Source: Cyclobacteriaceae bacterium
Lineage (GTDB): Bacteria > Bacteroidota > Bacteroidia > Cytophagales > Cyclobacteriaceae
NCBI GenBank assembly: GCA_028289505.1
Contig: JANQPK010000327.1
Span: forward strand, 1 to 11,455
Length of the DNA stretch: 11,455 nt
Direction of reading: 5' to 3'
The notes below the pieces were generated by a model that saw only the letters and a list, made by a program, of their open reading frames with translations, was not told the DNA's origin and ran no database searches. A program made the position numbers and the translations under genes. This document shows positions 1 to 8,013 of this stretch, piece after piece (position 1 is the first letter of the stretch; each line of letters opens with the position of its first letter).

Positions 1-882
1 AATCTTCCTTCTTTTGTGGTACTGTTGACTAAAGACAAATTTGGGCAACCGTTGTATTCGCGTCTATGGGGTAATGGGTTCTTGCCCTCGCAATACCAAG
101 GAGTCCAGTTTCGTGCGGGTAAGAACCCAGTACTTTATTTGAATAACCCTCCCGGAGTGACCGGCGAGGATAGGCGGGAGCAGTTGGACTATCTGCAAAA
201 ACTAGAACGTATAAATTTCCAGGATGTCGGTGATCCGGAGATCATGGCCAGAATGGCCCAATATGAGATGGCCTTTCGCATGCAGACTTCCGTGCCTGAG
301 ATTATGGATACCAGTAAGGAACCGGACTATATTTATGATATGTACGGACCTGATAGCCGAAAACCGGGGACCTTTGCGGCAAATTGTTTATTGGCCAGAA
401 GACTGGCCGAGAGAGACGTCAAGTTCATTCAATTGTACCATCAAGGTTGGGATCATCACGGTAACCTGCCTAGAGACATTGAACGTCAATGTAGAGAAAC
501 TGATCAGCCAACCGCCGCCCTGATAACTGATCTTAAGCAGCGTGGAATGCTGGAGGATACCCTGGTTATATGGGGAGGAGAGTTTGGACGCACCAACTAC
601 TCACAAGGACAGTTGACCTCGGACAACTTTGGCAGAGATCATCACCCTAGGTGCTTTACCATATTCATGGCAGGTGCGGGAGTGAAAAAAGGCTATACCT
701 ATGGCGCTACCGATGAATTTGGTTACAGTGTAGTACAAGACCCTGTGCACGTTCATGATTTTCAGGCTACTTTGATGCATCTACTTGGCATCGATCATGA
801 GCGACTTACCTTCAAGTTTCAAGGAAGGCGTTTTAGATTAACTGACGTGCACGGACATTTGGTAAAGCCTATTCTAGCTTAA
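1..882 (+). CDS. DUF1501 family protein, 5'-truncated by the window edge
   Basis: The reading frame is open from base 1, so the true start lies upstream; 293 residues are visible, ending in TAA. This is the C-terminal two thirds or so of a DUF1501 protein, a family with the alkaline-phosphatase/sulfatase fold. Visible family marks are SLWG-like RLWGNGFLPS followed by YQGVQFR near the left edge, LARRLAERDVKFIQLYHQGWDHHG in the middle (Asp-His-His probably metal-binding), WGGEFGRT, a GRDHHP motif, and HVHDFQATLMHLLGIDH near the end. Members are usually exported by Tat or Sec, but the N terminus that would show this is missing. In Planctomycetes and some Bacteroidota these genes usually sit next to DUF1549/DUF1553 cytochrome-like genes in sulfated-glycan or glycoside loci, so the upstream gene may be one of those (inference). 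The reaction is not established for the family. The following serine hydrolase gene starts 2 bases after the stop, which implies co-transcription. Family assignment is firm; function is open. Confidence 0.9.
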   Translation, partial: NLPSFVVLLTKDKFGQPLYSRLWGNGFLPSQYQGVQFRAGKNPVLYLNNPPGVTGEDRREQLDYLQKLERINFQDVGDPEIMARMAQYEMAFRMQTSVPEIMDTSKEPDYIYDMYGPDSRKPGTFAANCLLARRLAERDVKFIQLYHQGWDHHGNLPRDIERQCRETDQPTAALITDLKQRGMLEDTLVIWGGEFGRTNYSQGQLTSDNFGRDHHPRCFTIFMAGAGVKKGYTYGATDEFGYSVVQDPVHVHDFQATLMHLLGIDHERLTFKFQGRRFRLTDVHGHLVKPILA

Positions 883-884
883 GC

Positions 885-2063
885 ATGAAATTCAGCAACC
901 CAGTTATGGTGGCTTCGATTCTTGGAGCTTGTCTAATCCTATTAATGGCCTGTTCTTCAGAGGTTGATCAATTTGATAATAACACGCAAAATTCATTTTG
1001 GGAAGCTAGCGATGCCAAGAGCGCTGGGATTGACCCCAAAGTAATAGACTCCATTCATCAAGAGATAACCGAAGGTGTTTATGGTTTGATAGACCATTTT
1101 CTATTAATACGGAATGGTAAAGTTGTGGTAGATTATAATTACCAACAAGACTACCAAAGTATTATGCAACAGTATGATACCACTAATCATCAGTATAATT
1201 ATGATCATACTGCCTGGCACCCTTATTACCAGAACACCGACCTCCATACACTTCAGTCTGTGACCAAGAGCATTACCTCAATACTAATGGGGATTGCGGT
1301 GGATGAGGGATTGATCGGCAGCGTGGATTCCTCAATGCTTTCCTATTTGCAGGCATACCAGGTGGATACTACTGATGATCGAAAACAGTCTATAAGAATT
1401 CACGACCTGTTAACCATGCGGTCCGGAATAGAATGGGATGAAGAGAATTATGATGAAGCGAACAACAGTTGTATTCTTATGGAAGCAAGCCATGATTGGG
1501 TTCAGTTTATTCTGGACCATCCTATGGATACCATTCCCGGTACCAGGTTTGAGTACAACAGTGGGGCCAGTGTCTTATTAGGCAAAATCGTGCGCGAGGC
1601 TACCGGAAAACGGATAGATTACTGGGCAGAAGAGAAACTGTTCGGACCGCTAGGGATTGAAGATTATTATTGGAAGCTAACACCCACTGGAGAGGTAGAT
1701 ACTGAAGGGGGACTTTATCTCAGTACTCATGATCTGGCTAAAATTGGTTATTTGATGCTTAATAATGGTAAATGGGAAGGCCAACAGGTTGTGTCTCAAG
1801 CTTGGGTAAGGAAGTCGTTATCTCCACAGGTGGATTTTGATGGACAATCCGGATATGGTTACCAATGGTGGATTCCAAGTCACCATGATGACAATACCAA
1901 GATTTTTGCTGGAAATGGCTATGGAGGACAGTTCCTGATGGTAGCTCCCGAATATCAAACCATGGTAGTTTTTAATGGTTGGAATATCCATGCTCGACCA
2001 CAGAAGTCAAGCTGGTTAGTACTAAGGGACCGGATCATTCCCGCAATTACCACTACTGATTGA
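885..2063 (+). CDS. Serine hydrolase, beta-lactamase/penicillin-binding fold (class C-like), lipoprotein
   Basis: A 392-residue protein of the Beta-lactamase family (PF00144), which covers class C beta-lactamases, D-aminopeptidases, esterases and EstB-like enzymes. A hydrophobic signal ends in lipobox LMAC with Cys23, so it should be a lipid-anchored envelope protein. The SxxK catalytic motif is SVTK (Ser125-Lys128) and the YxN-type second motif is Tyr224-Asn225-Ser226. The third motif region is GNGYGGQ (343-349), as in many esterase-like members, rather than a plain KTG. Residues about 84-122, just before SxxK, are rich in Tyr, Gln and His. The ATG is 2 bases after the stop of the DUF1501 gene, and its own stop overlaps the next start (TGATG), so translation is probably coupled on both sides. 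Given the neighbouring glycosidase, an esterase or transacylase acting on glycan or small-ester substrates is more likely than antibiotic resistance, but the substrate cannot be read from sequence. Confidence 0.92.
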   Translation: MKFSNPVMVASILGACLILLMACSSEVDQFDNNTQNSFWEASDAKSAGIDPKVIDSIHQEITEGVYGLIDHFLLIRNGKVVVDYNYQQDYQSIMQQYDTTNHQYNYDHTAWHPYYQNTDLHTLQSVTKSITSILMGIAVDEGLIGSVDSSMLSYLQAYQVDTTDDRKQSIRIHDLLTMRSGIEWDEENYDEANNSCILMEASHDWVQFILDHPMDTIPGTRFEYNSGASVLLGKIVREATGKRIDYWAEEKLFGPLGIEDYYWKLTPTGEVDTEGGLYLSTHDLAKIGYLMLNNGKWEGQQVVSQAWVRKSLSPQVDFDGQSGYGYQWWIPSHHDDNTKIFAGNGYGGQFLMVAPEYQTMVVFNGWNIHARPQKSSWLVLRDRIIPAITTTD

Positions 2064-4402
2064 TGTTAAAGCAGGTATTTAGTATAGTATTGGGGTTATC
2101 GGTCTTTGGCTGTGCCAATAACAACGGTGGCTCAGTGCCGATATTTGAAGATATTCTTTCTCAGAGCCCATCAATTCCGGGCAGCTCTGATTATCTGTCT
2201 TCTCCTTTTGTAACCGCAGGAGATCGAGTCTACATGGTGGGTCATCAGGATGGTAGTTTTCCTGAAATTGGCTGGCATATCACCGGTGAAATGGGCGGTA
2301 TCTGGGACCATCCTATAAAACTAATGGATGGTTTTGGATTTAATTTAGTCTGGCCGGATGATACCTTGGTTCTTACCCAGGCTCAAAGCTTTGTCAATTA
2401 TCCAATGGCCAATCTCCATATTTTTAACTTGGTACCAAAGGGACTTAAGGTGGAACGGTGGCAGTTTGTGCCGGATGGATTGGAAGGCCTGTTAGTACAG
2501 TTGGTAATTGAAAACCAGGGAGAGCAGCAGCAAGAATTTACTATAAACTTCCAGGGTGATGTTGACTTAAGACCAACCTGGCTAGGGGAATGGACTGGGA
2601 TGGAAGATCATCCGGATGAGCTGACCTACAACGCAGACATTCATGCCTGGGAAGGCAAAGACACTGCTAATCCCTGGTTTGTGGTATATGGCGGTGAGGC
2701 CAATGATGAGGGGTATTCTGCAATGGAACCTCGATATTCAGGCTTAGGTAAGTCATCCGCACAGTGGTATCCAATATCAATTGATGAGGGCCAATCTAGG
2801 GTACTGAATTTTACTATAGCAGGCTCCTATCGGTCTCGGGAGCAGGCGTTGAGTACCTATCAGGATATTCAGACCAATTATGCTACCTACTTGCAGCGCA
2901 AAAGAGATCGATATCGCCAACTCGAGGCTACCACCCGGTTAACCATTCCCGATCAGCAGATACAACAAACCTTCGAGTGGCTGAAATACAATTGTGATTG
3001 GTTGATAAGGAAAGTACCGGAGATTGGTACCGGAATTATGGCGGGTATACCAGACTATCCCTGGTGGTTCGGGGTTGATAGTGAGTATGCCTTGAAAGGA
3101 TATATGGCCATTGGCCGGGATGATGTGGTTAGATCTACCATCGCATTACTTGACAGTATTTCCAATGCCGTCAATGGTAACGGCAAGATTGTGCATGAGG
3201 TTTCAACCAATGGAGCTGTGTTTAATCCCGGTAACATTAATGAAACACCACAATATGCCTCATTGATATGGGAAATTTATCGATGGAACGGTGATCGAGC
3301 GTTTTTAGAGCAATATTTTTCCACCGTCAAAAAAGGACTCGCTTGGTTGCTGGAGGAAAACGACTCAGATGATAATCTATTCCCTGAGGGCTTTGGCATG
3401 ATGGAGATTCATGGATTGAACAGTGAGATGATCGACGTGGCCAGTTATAGCCAACGGGCCTTTGCTGATGCCGCCAAAATGGCTGCGGAACTAGGAGAAC
3501 AATTGCTGGCTCAGCATTATAATGGGATTGCGGACCAACTAGCAAAACGCATTAACCAGGAATTCTGGTCAGAACAATTTGCCTCATATGCTGACTTTAT
3601 CGGAACCAACCAACAGGCCCTGAAATTAATTGACGAAGCCATTGTCCGAGCCGACACCTTAGATAAACCATGGGCAGTTGAAGAACTGAAGCTAACCCGA
3701 CAGGCGGTGTTAAGGGACAATAGTTCAGGCTCGAAACCTTTTGTAACCCACCACAACTGGGTGGTCAATGCACCTATGGAGATGAAGATAGCAGACTCGG
3801 CAAAAGCAATCAAGGCATTAGAGACTGCTGCTAAATTTGTTAATCCTTTTGGTGTTTTTGTTACCGGTATAGACCGGGATGAGTCTTCTGAAACTGATGA
3901 TGGTTCTTTTGCAGGAGCTAAGGTGTTTTCTTATACTGGTGCCGTAATGACGCTACCTACTGGTGTGTTGGCAGTTGCTGAAAATAATTATGGAAGACCT
4001 GATAAGGCGCTTGAATATCTACAAAGAATGACTCGAAGTTTTAGTTATGCATTACCAGGGAGCATGTATGAAGTATCTCCCGATTATGGCATGATCACCC
4101 AAGCCTGGAATATATACAGCTTTGCAGTGCCTATGGTAAACCAATTTTTTGGAGTGAATCCCAATGCTGCTCAAAAGGAGGTCATTATTAAACCAAATAT
4201 GCCTATTGAGTGGGATCATGCCAGTTTGGAAAATATTCCCATAGCCGGGAATAAAATTGATATTTACTATCAAAAGTCTGCTGACTCACTTAGGATCAGA
4301 GCAGCTCAATCGGACCCTAGCTGGCAATTGAGATTGATACTAGATGGTGAGGTTCATACTGCTAAAGGTGTTGAGATTGAAGTGGCGAGTGCTATCAGAT
4401 GA
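2063..4402 (+). CDS. Six-hairpin (alpha/alpha)6 glycoside hydrolase, glycogen-debranching-like, lipoprotein
   Basis: A 779-residue exported glycosidase. I start it at ATG 2063, which shares its A with the preceding TGA (TGATG); a TTG one codon upstream is in frame but less natural. The signal ends SVFGC with Cys17, a weak but acceptable Bacteroidota lipobox. Residues about 40-280 look like a beta-rich N-terminal domain with many aromatic and Gly/Asp turns. Residues about 290-700 form a helical repeat region like GDE_C/GH63/GH15-type barrels, with IPDYPWWFGVDSEY (about 329-342), NETPQYASLIWEIYRWNGD (about 393-411), FPEGFGMMEIHG, TGAVMTLPTGVLAVAE and MITQAWNIYSFAVPMVNQFFGV. A short beta-sandwich follows. 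Asp339 and Glu341 are candidates for the active site by analogy with related barrels. It resembles proteins annotated as amylo-alpha-1,6-glucosidase or glycogen debranching enzyme, but an exported lipoprotein is unlikely to work on storage glycogen. I cannot assign a CAZy family or linkage. The stop codon lies 3 bases from the convergent glpD stop. Confidence 0.82.
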   Translation: MLKQVFSIVLGLSVFGCANNNGGSVPIFEDILSQSPSIPGSSDYLSSPFVTAGDRVYMVGHQDGSFPEIGWHITGEMGGIWDHPIKLMDGFGFNLVWPDDTLVLTQAQSFVNYPMANLHIFNLVPKGLKVERWQFVPDGLEGLLVQLVIENQGEQQQEFTINFQGDVDLRPTWLGEWTGMEDHPDELTYNADIHAWEGKDTANPWFVVYGGEANDEGYSAMEPRYSGLGKSSAQWYPISIDEGQSRVLNFTIAGSYRSREQALSTYQDIQTNYATYLQRKRDRYRQLEATTRLTIPDQQIQQTFEWLKYNCDWLIRKVPEIGTGIMAGIPDYPWWFGVDSEYALKGYMAIGRDDVVRSTIALLDSISNAVNGNGKIVHEVSTNGAVFNPGNINETPQYASLIWEIYRWNGDRAFLEQYFSTVKKGLAWLLEENDSDDNLFPEGFGMMEIHGLNSEMIDVASYSQRAFADAAKMAAELGEQLLAQHYNGIADQLAKRINQEFWSEQFASYADFIGTNQQALKLIDEAIVRADTLDKPWAVEELKLTRQAVLRDNSSGSKPFVTHHNWVVNAPMEMKIADSAKAIKALETAAKFVNPFGVFVTGIDRDESSETDDGSFAGAKVFSYTGAVMTLPTGVLAVAENNYGRPDKALEYLQRMTRSFSYALPGSMYEVSPDYGMITQAWNIYSFAVPMVNQFFGVNPNAAQKEVIIKPNMPIEWDHASLENIPIAGNKIDIYYQKSADSLRIRAAQSDPSWQLRLILDGEVHTAKGVEIEVASAIR

Positions 4403-4405
4403 GTG

Positions 4406-5971
4406 CTAATCCAAAATATAACCTCGGGCCAGTTGCTGATACTGGCTTAACTGTTCCTCAATCCATGCCTGATCCTTGCCCAACTCATTAGCCATGATTT
4501 CAGCTACCCTAGGGGCCATTGCGATACTGGCTCTGGCGTCTAGGAACAAGGCTCTGGTGCGTCTGGCCAGTATGTCCTCCACAGTTACTGCCATTTCCTC
4601 CCTTATTGCCCATACCACTTCAGCTTCCAGGTATTCCAGATCGGGGTGTAATGGCTTATTCAGTTCCGGCTGCACTTCCATCATCTGCAGTATTGCCGCT
4701 CTATCAGATCCGTAAATTTGCAAATGATCGGAATTTTTATGGTCCTGAGAAAATCCGTGTATCGGCATGTTCTTGGTAATGCAGGGGCGCTCCTCCAGAC
4801 CAGCTACCATTGCAACTTTATTCACAATATCTTCTGCCATCTTGCGATAAGTGGTCCATTTGCCTCCGTTAATGGTTACTAAACCAGAGAGGGAGACCAT
4901 AATTTGATGATTGCGAGAAACCTCTTTGGTTGCTTCTTGATCATCACCACTGTAGGCAAGTGGTCTTAAACCTGCAAAAACACTTAATACATCTGACCTT
5001 TTGGGGGCACGGGTGAGATACCGGCCAGCGGTGTTCAAAATAAAATCAATCTCAGAATCTAATGGTTTCGGTTCTAACTGGGCCTGATCTCTAGGGGTAT
5101 CGGTAGTCCCTACTATCACCCGTTGATGCCAGGGAACCGCAAATAAAACACGGTCGTCATCGGTTTTTGGGATCATGATTGCAGACTCTCCTTTTAAGAA
5201 TTCTTTAGGCAATACCAGGTGCACACCTTGGCTGGGTCTAATGCTTCTGGAATGCTCTGGGTCATCCATGTGACGGATTTCGTCTGCAAAGACACCCGTA
5301 GCATTCACTACCGACTTGGCTCTAATCTGGTACCGCTTCCCTGTTTGCAGATCAGTGGCTTCGACTCCGCTGATCAAACCATCGGATTTTAATAGCCCAG
5401 TTACCTTGCAGTAGTTAGCCAGGGTGCCATTGTTTTTGCTGAAGGTCTGTGCCAGATTGATGGCCAAACGGGAATCATCGAACTGTCCGTCATAGTAAAT
5501 TACACCACCCCTAAGGCCATTGGTACGGATATTCGGTATGGCCTCTATAGTTTCCTCCTTTGATATCATCTCTGAAGGTCCCAGTCCCAGTTTGCCTGCC
5601 ATCATATCGTACACCTTCATACCAATGGCGTAGAAAGGTCCACTCCACCATTCATAATTAGGGATGACAAAGGCCAGGTTCTTCACCAGGTGTGGGGCAT
5701 TTTTCCGAAGTAACCCACGTTCGTGCAAGGCTTCTAATACTAAAGATATATCTCCCTGTGCCAGATATCGAACTCCTCCATGAACCAGTTTGGTACTACG
5801 ACTGGAGGTTCCTTTGGCGAAATCGGCCTGCTCCAATAGTAAAGTGCTGTAGCCCCTAGTGGTAGCATCTACAGCAGTACCCAGTCCAGTGGCACCTCCA
5901 CCAATAATGATCACATCCCATACCTTGTCGGGGTACTCTGAAATGGCCTTGATCATGCAGTCCCTTTTCAC
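4406..5971 (-). CDS. glpD: Aerobic glycerol-3-phosphate dehydrogenase (FAD, quinone-linked)
   Basis: A 521-residue GlpD, the usual length. It oxidises sn-glycerol 3-phosphate to dihydroxyacetone phosphate and passes electrons to the membrane quinone pool (EC 1.1.5.3), acting as a peripheral enzyme on the inner face of the cytoplasmic membrane. The FAD-binding Rossmann motif is IIIGGGATGLG (21-31), followed by the family signature FAKGTSSRSTKLVHGGVRYL (51-70). Further marks are VFAGLRPLA (331-339), INGGKWTTYRKMAED (367-381), and a C-terminal DAO_C-type helical domain from about 400 (EEMAVTVEDILARRTRALFLD, 458-478). The start is taken as GTG at 5971, overlapping the upstream hydrolase stop as GTGA; the family often begins with a short polar segment and Met-Ile like the MKRDCMI here. 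An alternative ATG at 5956 has AAAGGGA a few bases upstream and would shorten the protein by 5 residues. No glpK or glpF is adjacent in this window. Identity is secure; the exact start is not. Confidence 0.97.
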   Translation of the reverse strand: MKRDCMIKAISEYPDKVWDVIIIGGGATGLGTAVDATTRGYSTLLLEQADFAKGTSSRSTKLVHGGVRYLAQGDISLVLEALHERGLLRKNAPHLVKNLAFVIPNYEWWSGPFYAIGMKVYDMMAGKLGLGPSEMISKEETIEAIPNIRTNGLRGGVIYYDGQFDDSRLAINLAQTFSKNNGTLANYCKVTGLLKSDGLISGVEATDLQTGKRYQIRAKSVVNATGVFADEIRHMDDPEHSRSIRPSQGVHLVLPKEFLKGESAIMIPKTDDDRVLFAVPWHQRVIVGTTDTPRDQAQLEPKPLDSEIDFILNTAGRYLTRAPKRSDVLSVFAGLRPLAYSGDDQEATKEVSRNHQIMVSLSGLVTINGGKWTTYRKMAEDIVNKVAMVAGLEERPCITKNMPIHGFSQDHKNSDHLQIYGSDRAAILQMMEVQPELNKPLHPDLEYLEAEVVWAIREEMAVTVEDILARRTRALFLDARASIAMAPRVAEIMANELGKDQAWIEEQLSQYQQLARGYILD

Positions 5972-8013
5972 CGTGTAAGAGATTCAATTTTAAGATCCTC
6001 TAGTGATGCTATTTGCTGGATAGTTTCGGCTTTTCCAACATTGGAAAGCGTTTTCAACGACCATTGATAAGATTCAGGCATGGTTCCCAGGAACACTGTT
6101 TGGGTGGGTTGCAGTAGTGCAGGCAACTGGTTAACATCCGTAATTTGTAGACAATTTAGCATTTCAATGGCCTCCCCACGACCATCTTTATTACTGCTGG
6201 CATTTTGGGTAGGCGGAGGGTTATCCAATACTAAGGTATGGCAATTACCATCTAACAATGCACCGTACAAGGCTACCACCCCTAGCTCACCACGAGCTGC
6301 TATACCAATTTTTCCGACATCAACTCCTGGCAGGGTTCTGGTAAACTCCAGAAATCGCAATAGGTCATAAACCCGCATAGAGGCTAGGGTTCTGCCGGAC
6401 CAAGCAGAAGCTCTTCTAGCGTGCCAGTGCAGGTCCTGAGACCATCCTGATTCTCCAACTCCTCGAACATCGATTACCATCACATTCCAATGGTCATCTA
6501 ACTGGTAACTGAAACGCTCTGAATCATTCCTTGGTTCATTGGGATTGCGCAATATCACCATCATTGGTTTTTTTTCATTTTTGGGATTACGCCAATAGAT
6601 GGTGGTCTTTAGTTTCCATCCATCCTCTGTATTTATTAGGTATTTATCACCTCCATGTGAGGCAAAATCAGCATTGCGAAAGATCAATTCCGGTTCCAAC
6701 GGGACATCAGATCCTGGAAAGTTGTGAAAGGTTCTTTGGATTAATGATGATTTTACTTTCTCGGTATAAGTCCTCAGCACATCCATATTTTCAGGCTCTT
6801 CGGAGTCTGGTAGTGCTATAAATGATTCCTGGATGGTGGTGGTAATGTCACCTTCGGGTGGGCCATCGGTATAAACCATGAGTTCATCATTTGAAAATAG
6901 TGAGCCCGAGGATTCGTCGATATCCCCAACTTCTTGTGGGCTGATCTCCTGATCCATCAGGTGCTTCATAAAGAATGAAAATATACCTTGTCGGCTCATC
7001 TGGTGATAAGAGTGGCCACCTGGCGTTTCGATATAGTCGATGTTCTCAGAAACCCCCAAACCTTTGTAAAAAGCACTCAAATCCTGATAGATTTCCCGCA
7101 CCGATTCAACTTGATTTAGACCATCTCGATCAGATTGGGCAATTAACAAAGGTCTGGGGGCAATTAGCGCCCCAACATCTTTGGATGCCCAACCATAGGT
7201 ATTAATAAACATCATGCAGTCACAATGACCATCGATAGTCCTGGTATTTAATTGTGCTGATAGGGTACTAATTCCACAGACCGGTGCTACCGCCTTTACT
7301 CTGGAATCTACAGCGCCGAGAAACCAACTGATGGCGCCACCACCAGAAATACCAGTGGCCCCAAGCCTGTCAGCATCAACCTCTGGCATTGCAGCCAGTA
7401 AATCCAGGCCTCTGATAGCATTCCAAACTTCTACTCCAGCTGGAGTATAGCCCTTACTGTACCAATTAAACCACCCATTGGCATAGCAACCCCAGTGCTC
7501 ACCCTCAACTTCGCCCCATTGAATGGTTTCAGGAATAAGACAAACAAAGCCCAACCGAGCAAATTTTTCAGGATGGGTTTGATAATGTGTCTTTTGGGTT
7601 CTGGAGTGGCCGCATAGATAAATAATGCCGGCAGTGGGACCCGAGAGCTTATCTGGTAGGTAAAGATTAGCTGGAACATATAGACCTGGCGATGATTCAT
7701 AATATAGCTTTTCAATTCGATAACCATCACCTTGGACGGTTCCTGTTACCGTCACTTTGGGTGTAGATCTTTCTTTAGCTATTGGTTTTTGAGATAAACT
7801 GATCATTTCCAAAAACTGCTGGTAACGCGTGCTACGAACCTGCTGCCAGTTATCTGGTGATAAAGTCTGTTCCGATAAGTCTGAGGCTACCCGATTTAAG
7901 TGATTCCGAATATTGTTGCTGGGAGGCGGAGAAGCAAGGGTAGTATCAACTGGTTCAGGTGGTGCACAACTGACTAGTAATATCCAGGGCAGCCATTTCA
8001 ATGATATCTGCAT
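5968..8013 (-). CDS. Two-domain alpha/beta hydrolase lipoprotein (acetylxylan-esterase/dienelactone-hydrolase-like)
   Basis: A 681-residue exported protein with a signal ending LLVSC (lipobox, Cys16). Residues about 95-355 form a complete alpha/beta-hydrolase domain of the acetylxylan esterase/dipeptidyl-peptidase S9-like kind. An N-terminal strand pair is followed by IIYLCGHS (130-137), the nucleophile elbow GISGGG (Ser223), PRPLLIAQSDRD (287-297, likely acid Asp295 or Asp297) and GGHSYH (332-337, likely His334). Residues about 465-681 look like a second copy of the fold: VIDVRGVGESGW (513-524) and a helix-rich segment are kept. However, the elbow position reads GIAARGELGVVALYG (570-584) with Gly575 where Ser would be, so this half is probably non-catalytic. 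An acidic linker (about 355-410) joins the halves. The likely role is cleaving acetyl or other esters, or short peptides, outside the cell; the substrate is unknown. It is the first gene of a unit with glpD, whose GTG start overlaps this stop by 4 bases, and it faces galK across a 112-base divergent region. Confidence 0.85.
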   Translation of the reverse strand: MQISLKWLPWILLVSCAPPEPVDTTLASPPPSNNIRNHLNRVASDLSEQTLSPDNWQQVRSTRYQQFLEMISLSQKPIAKERSTPKVTVTGTVQGDGYRIEKLYYESSPGLYVPANLYLPDKLSGPTAGIIYLCGHSRTQKTHYQTHPEKFARLGFVCLIPETIQWGEVEGEHWGCYANGWFNWYSKGYTPAGVEVWNAIRGLDLLAAMPEVDADRLGATGISGGGAISWFLGAVDSRVKAVAPVCGISTLSAQLNTRTIDGHCDCMMFINTYGWASKDVGALIAPRPLLIAQSDRDGLNQVESVREIYQDLSAFYKGLGVSENIDYIETPGGHSYHQMSRQGIFSFFMKHLMDQEISPQEVGDIDESSGSLFSNDELMVYTDGPPEGDITTTIQESFIALPDSEEPENMDVLRTYTEKVKSSLIQRTFHNFPGSDVPLEPELIFRNADFASHGGDKYLINTEDGWKLKTTIYWRNPKNEKKPMMVILRNPNEPRNDSERFSYQLDDHWNVMVIDVRGVGESGWSQDLHWHARRASAWSGRTLASMRVYDLLRFLEFTRTLPGVDVGKIGIAARGELGVVALYGALLDGNCHTLVLDNPPPTQNASSNKDGRGEAIEMLNCLQITDVNQLPALLQPTQTVFLGTMPESYQWSLKTLSNVGKAETIQQIASLEDLKIESLTR

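Noticed and set aside
16..18. GTG as the start of the DUF1501 gene
   Set aside because: The same frame is open and family-like back to base 1 (NLPSFVVLL is typical interior sequence), so the gene begins outside the window.
2060..2062. TTG as the start of the glycosidase gene
   Set aside because: The next codon is ATG at 2063, sharing its A with the upstream stop in a common TGATG coupling; TTG adds only one residue.
885..2063. Antibiotic-resistance beta-lactamase
   Set aside because: The fold family is right, but it has the GNGYGGQ region and lipoprotein anchoring typical of esterase-like members and sits in a glycan-type operon; resistance is not supported.
3517..3813. Antisense open frame of 98 codons over the glycosidase gene
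   Set aside because: It is opposite a strongly supported coding region, has no recognisable domain, and its composition is what a complementary strand of coding DNA gives.
4428..4446. Hairpin GCCAGT-loop-ACTGGC as a terminator for the plus-strand unit
   Set aside because: The stem is only 6 bp, there is no T-run after it, and it lies within the glpD coding sequence; too weak to call.
6531..6821. Plus-strand open frame of 96 codons over the hydrolase gene
   Set aside because: It is antisense to a well-supported lipoprotein gene, and the product looks like low-complexity shadow translation with no motif.
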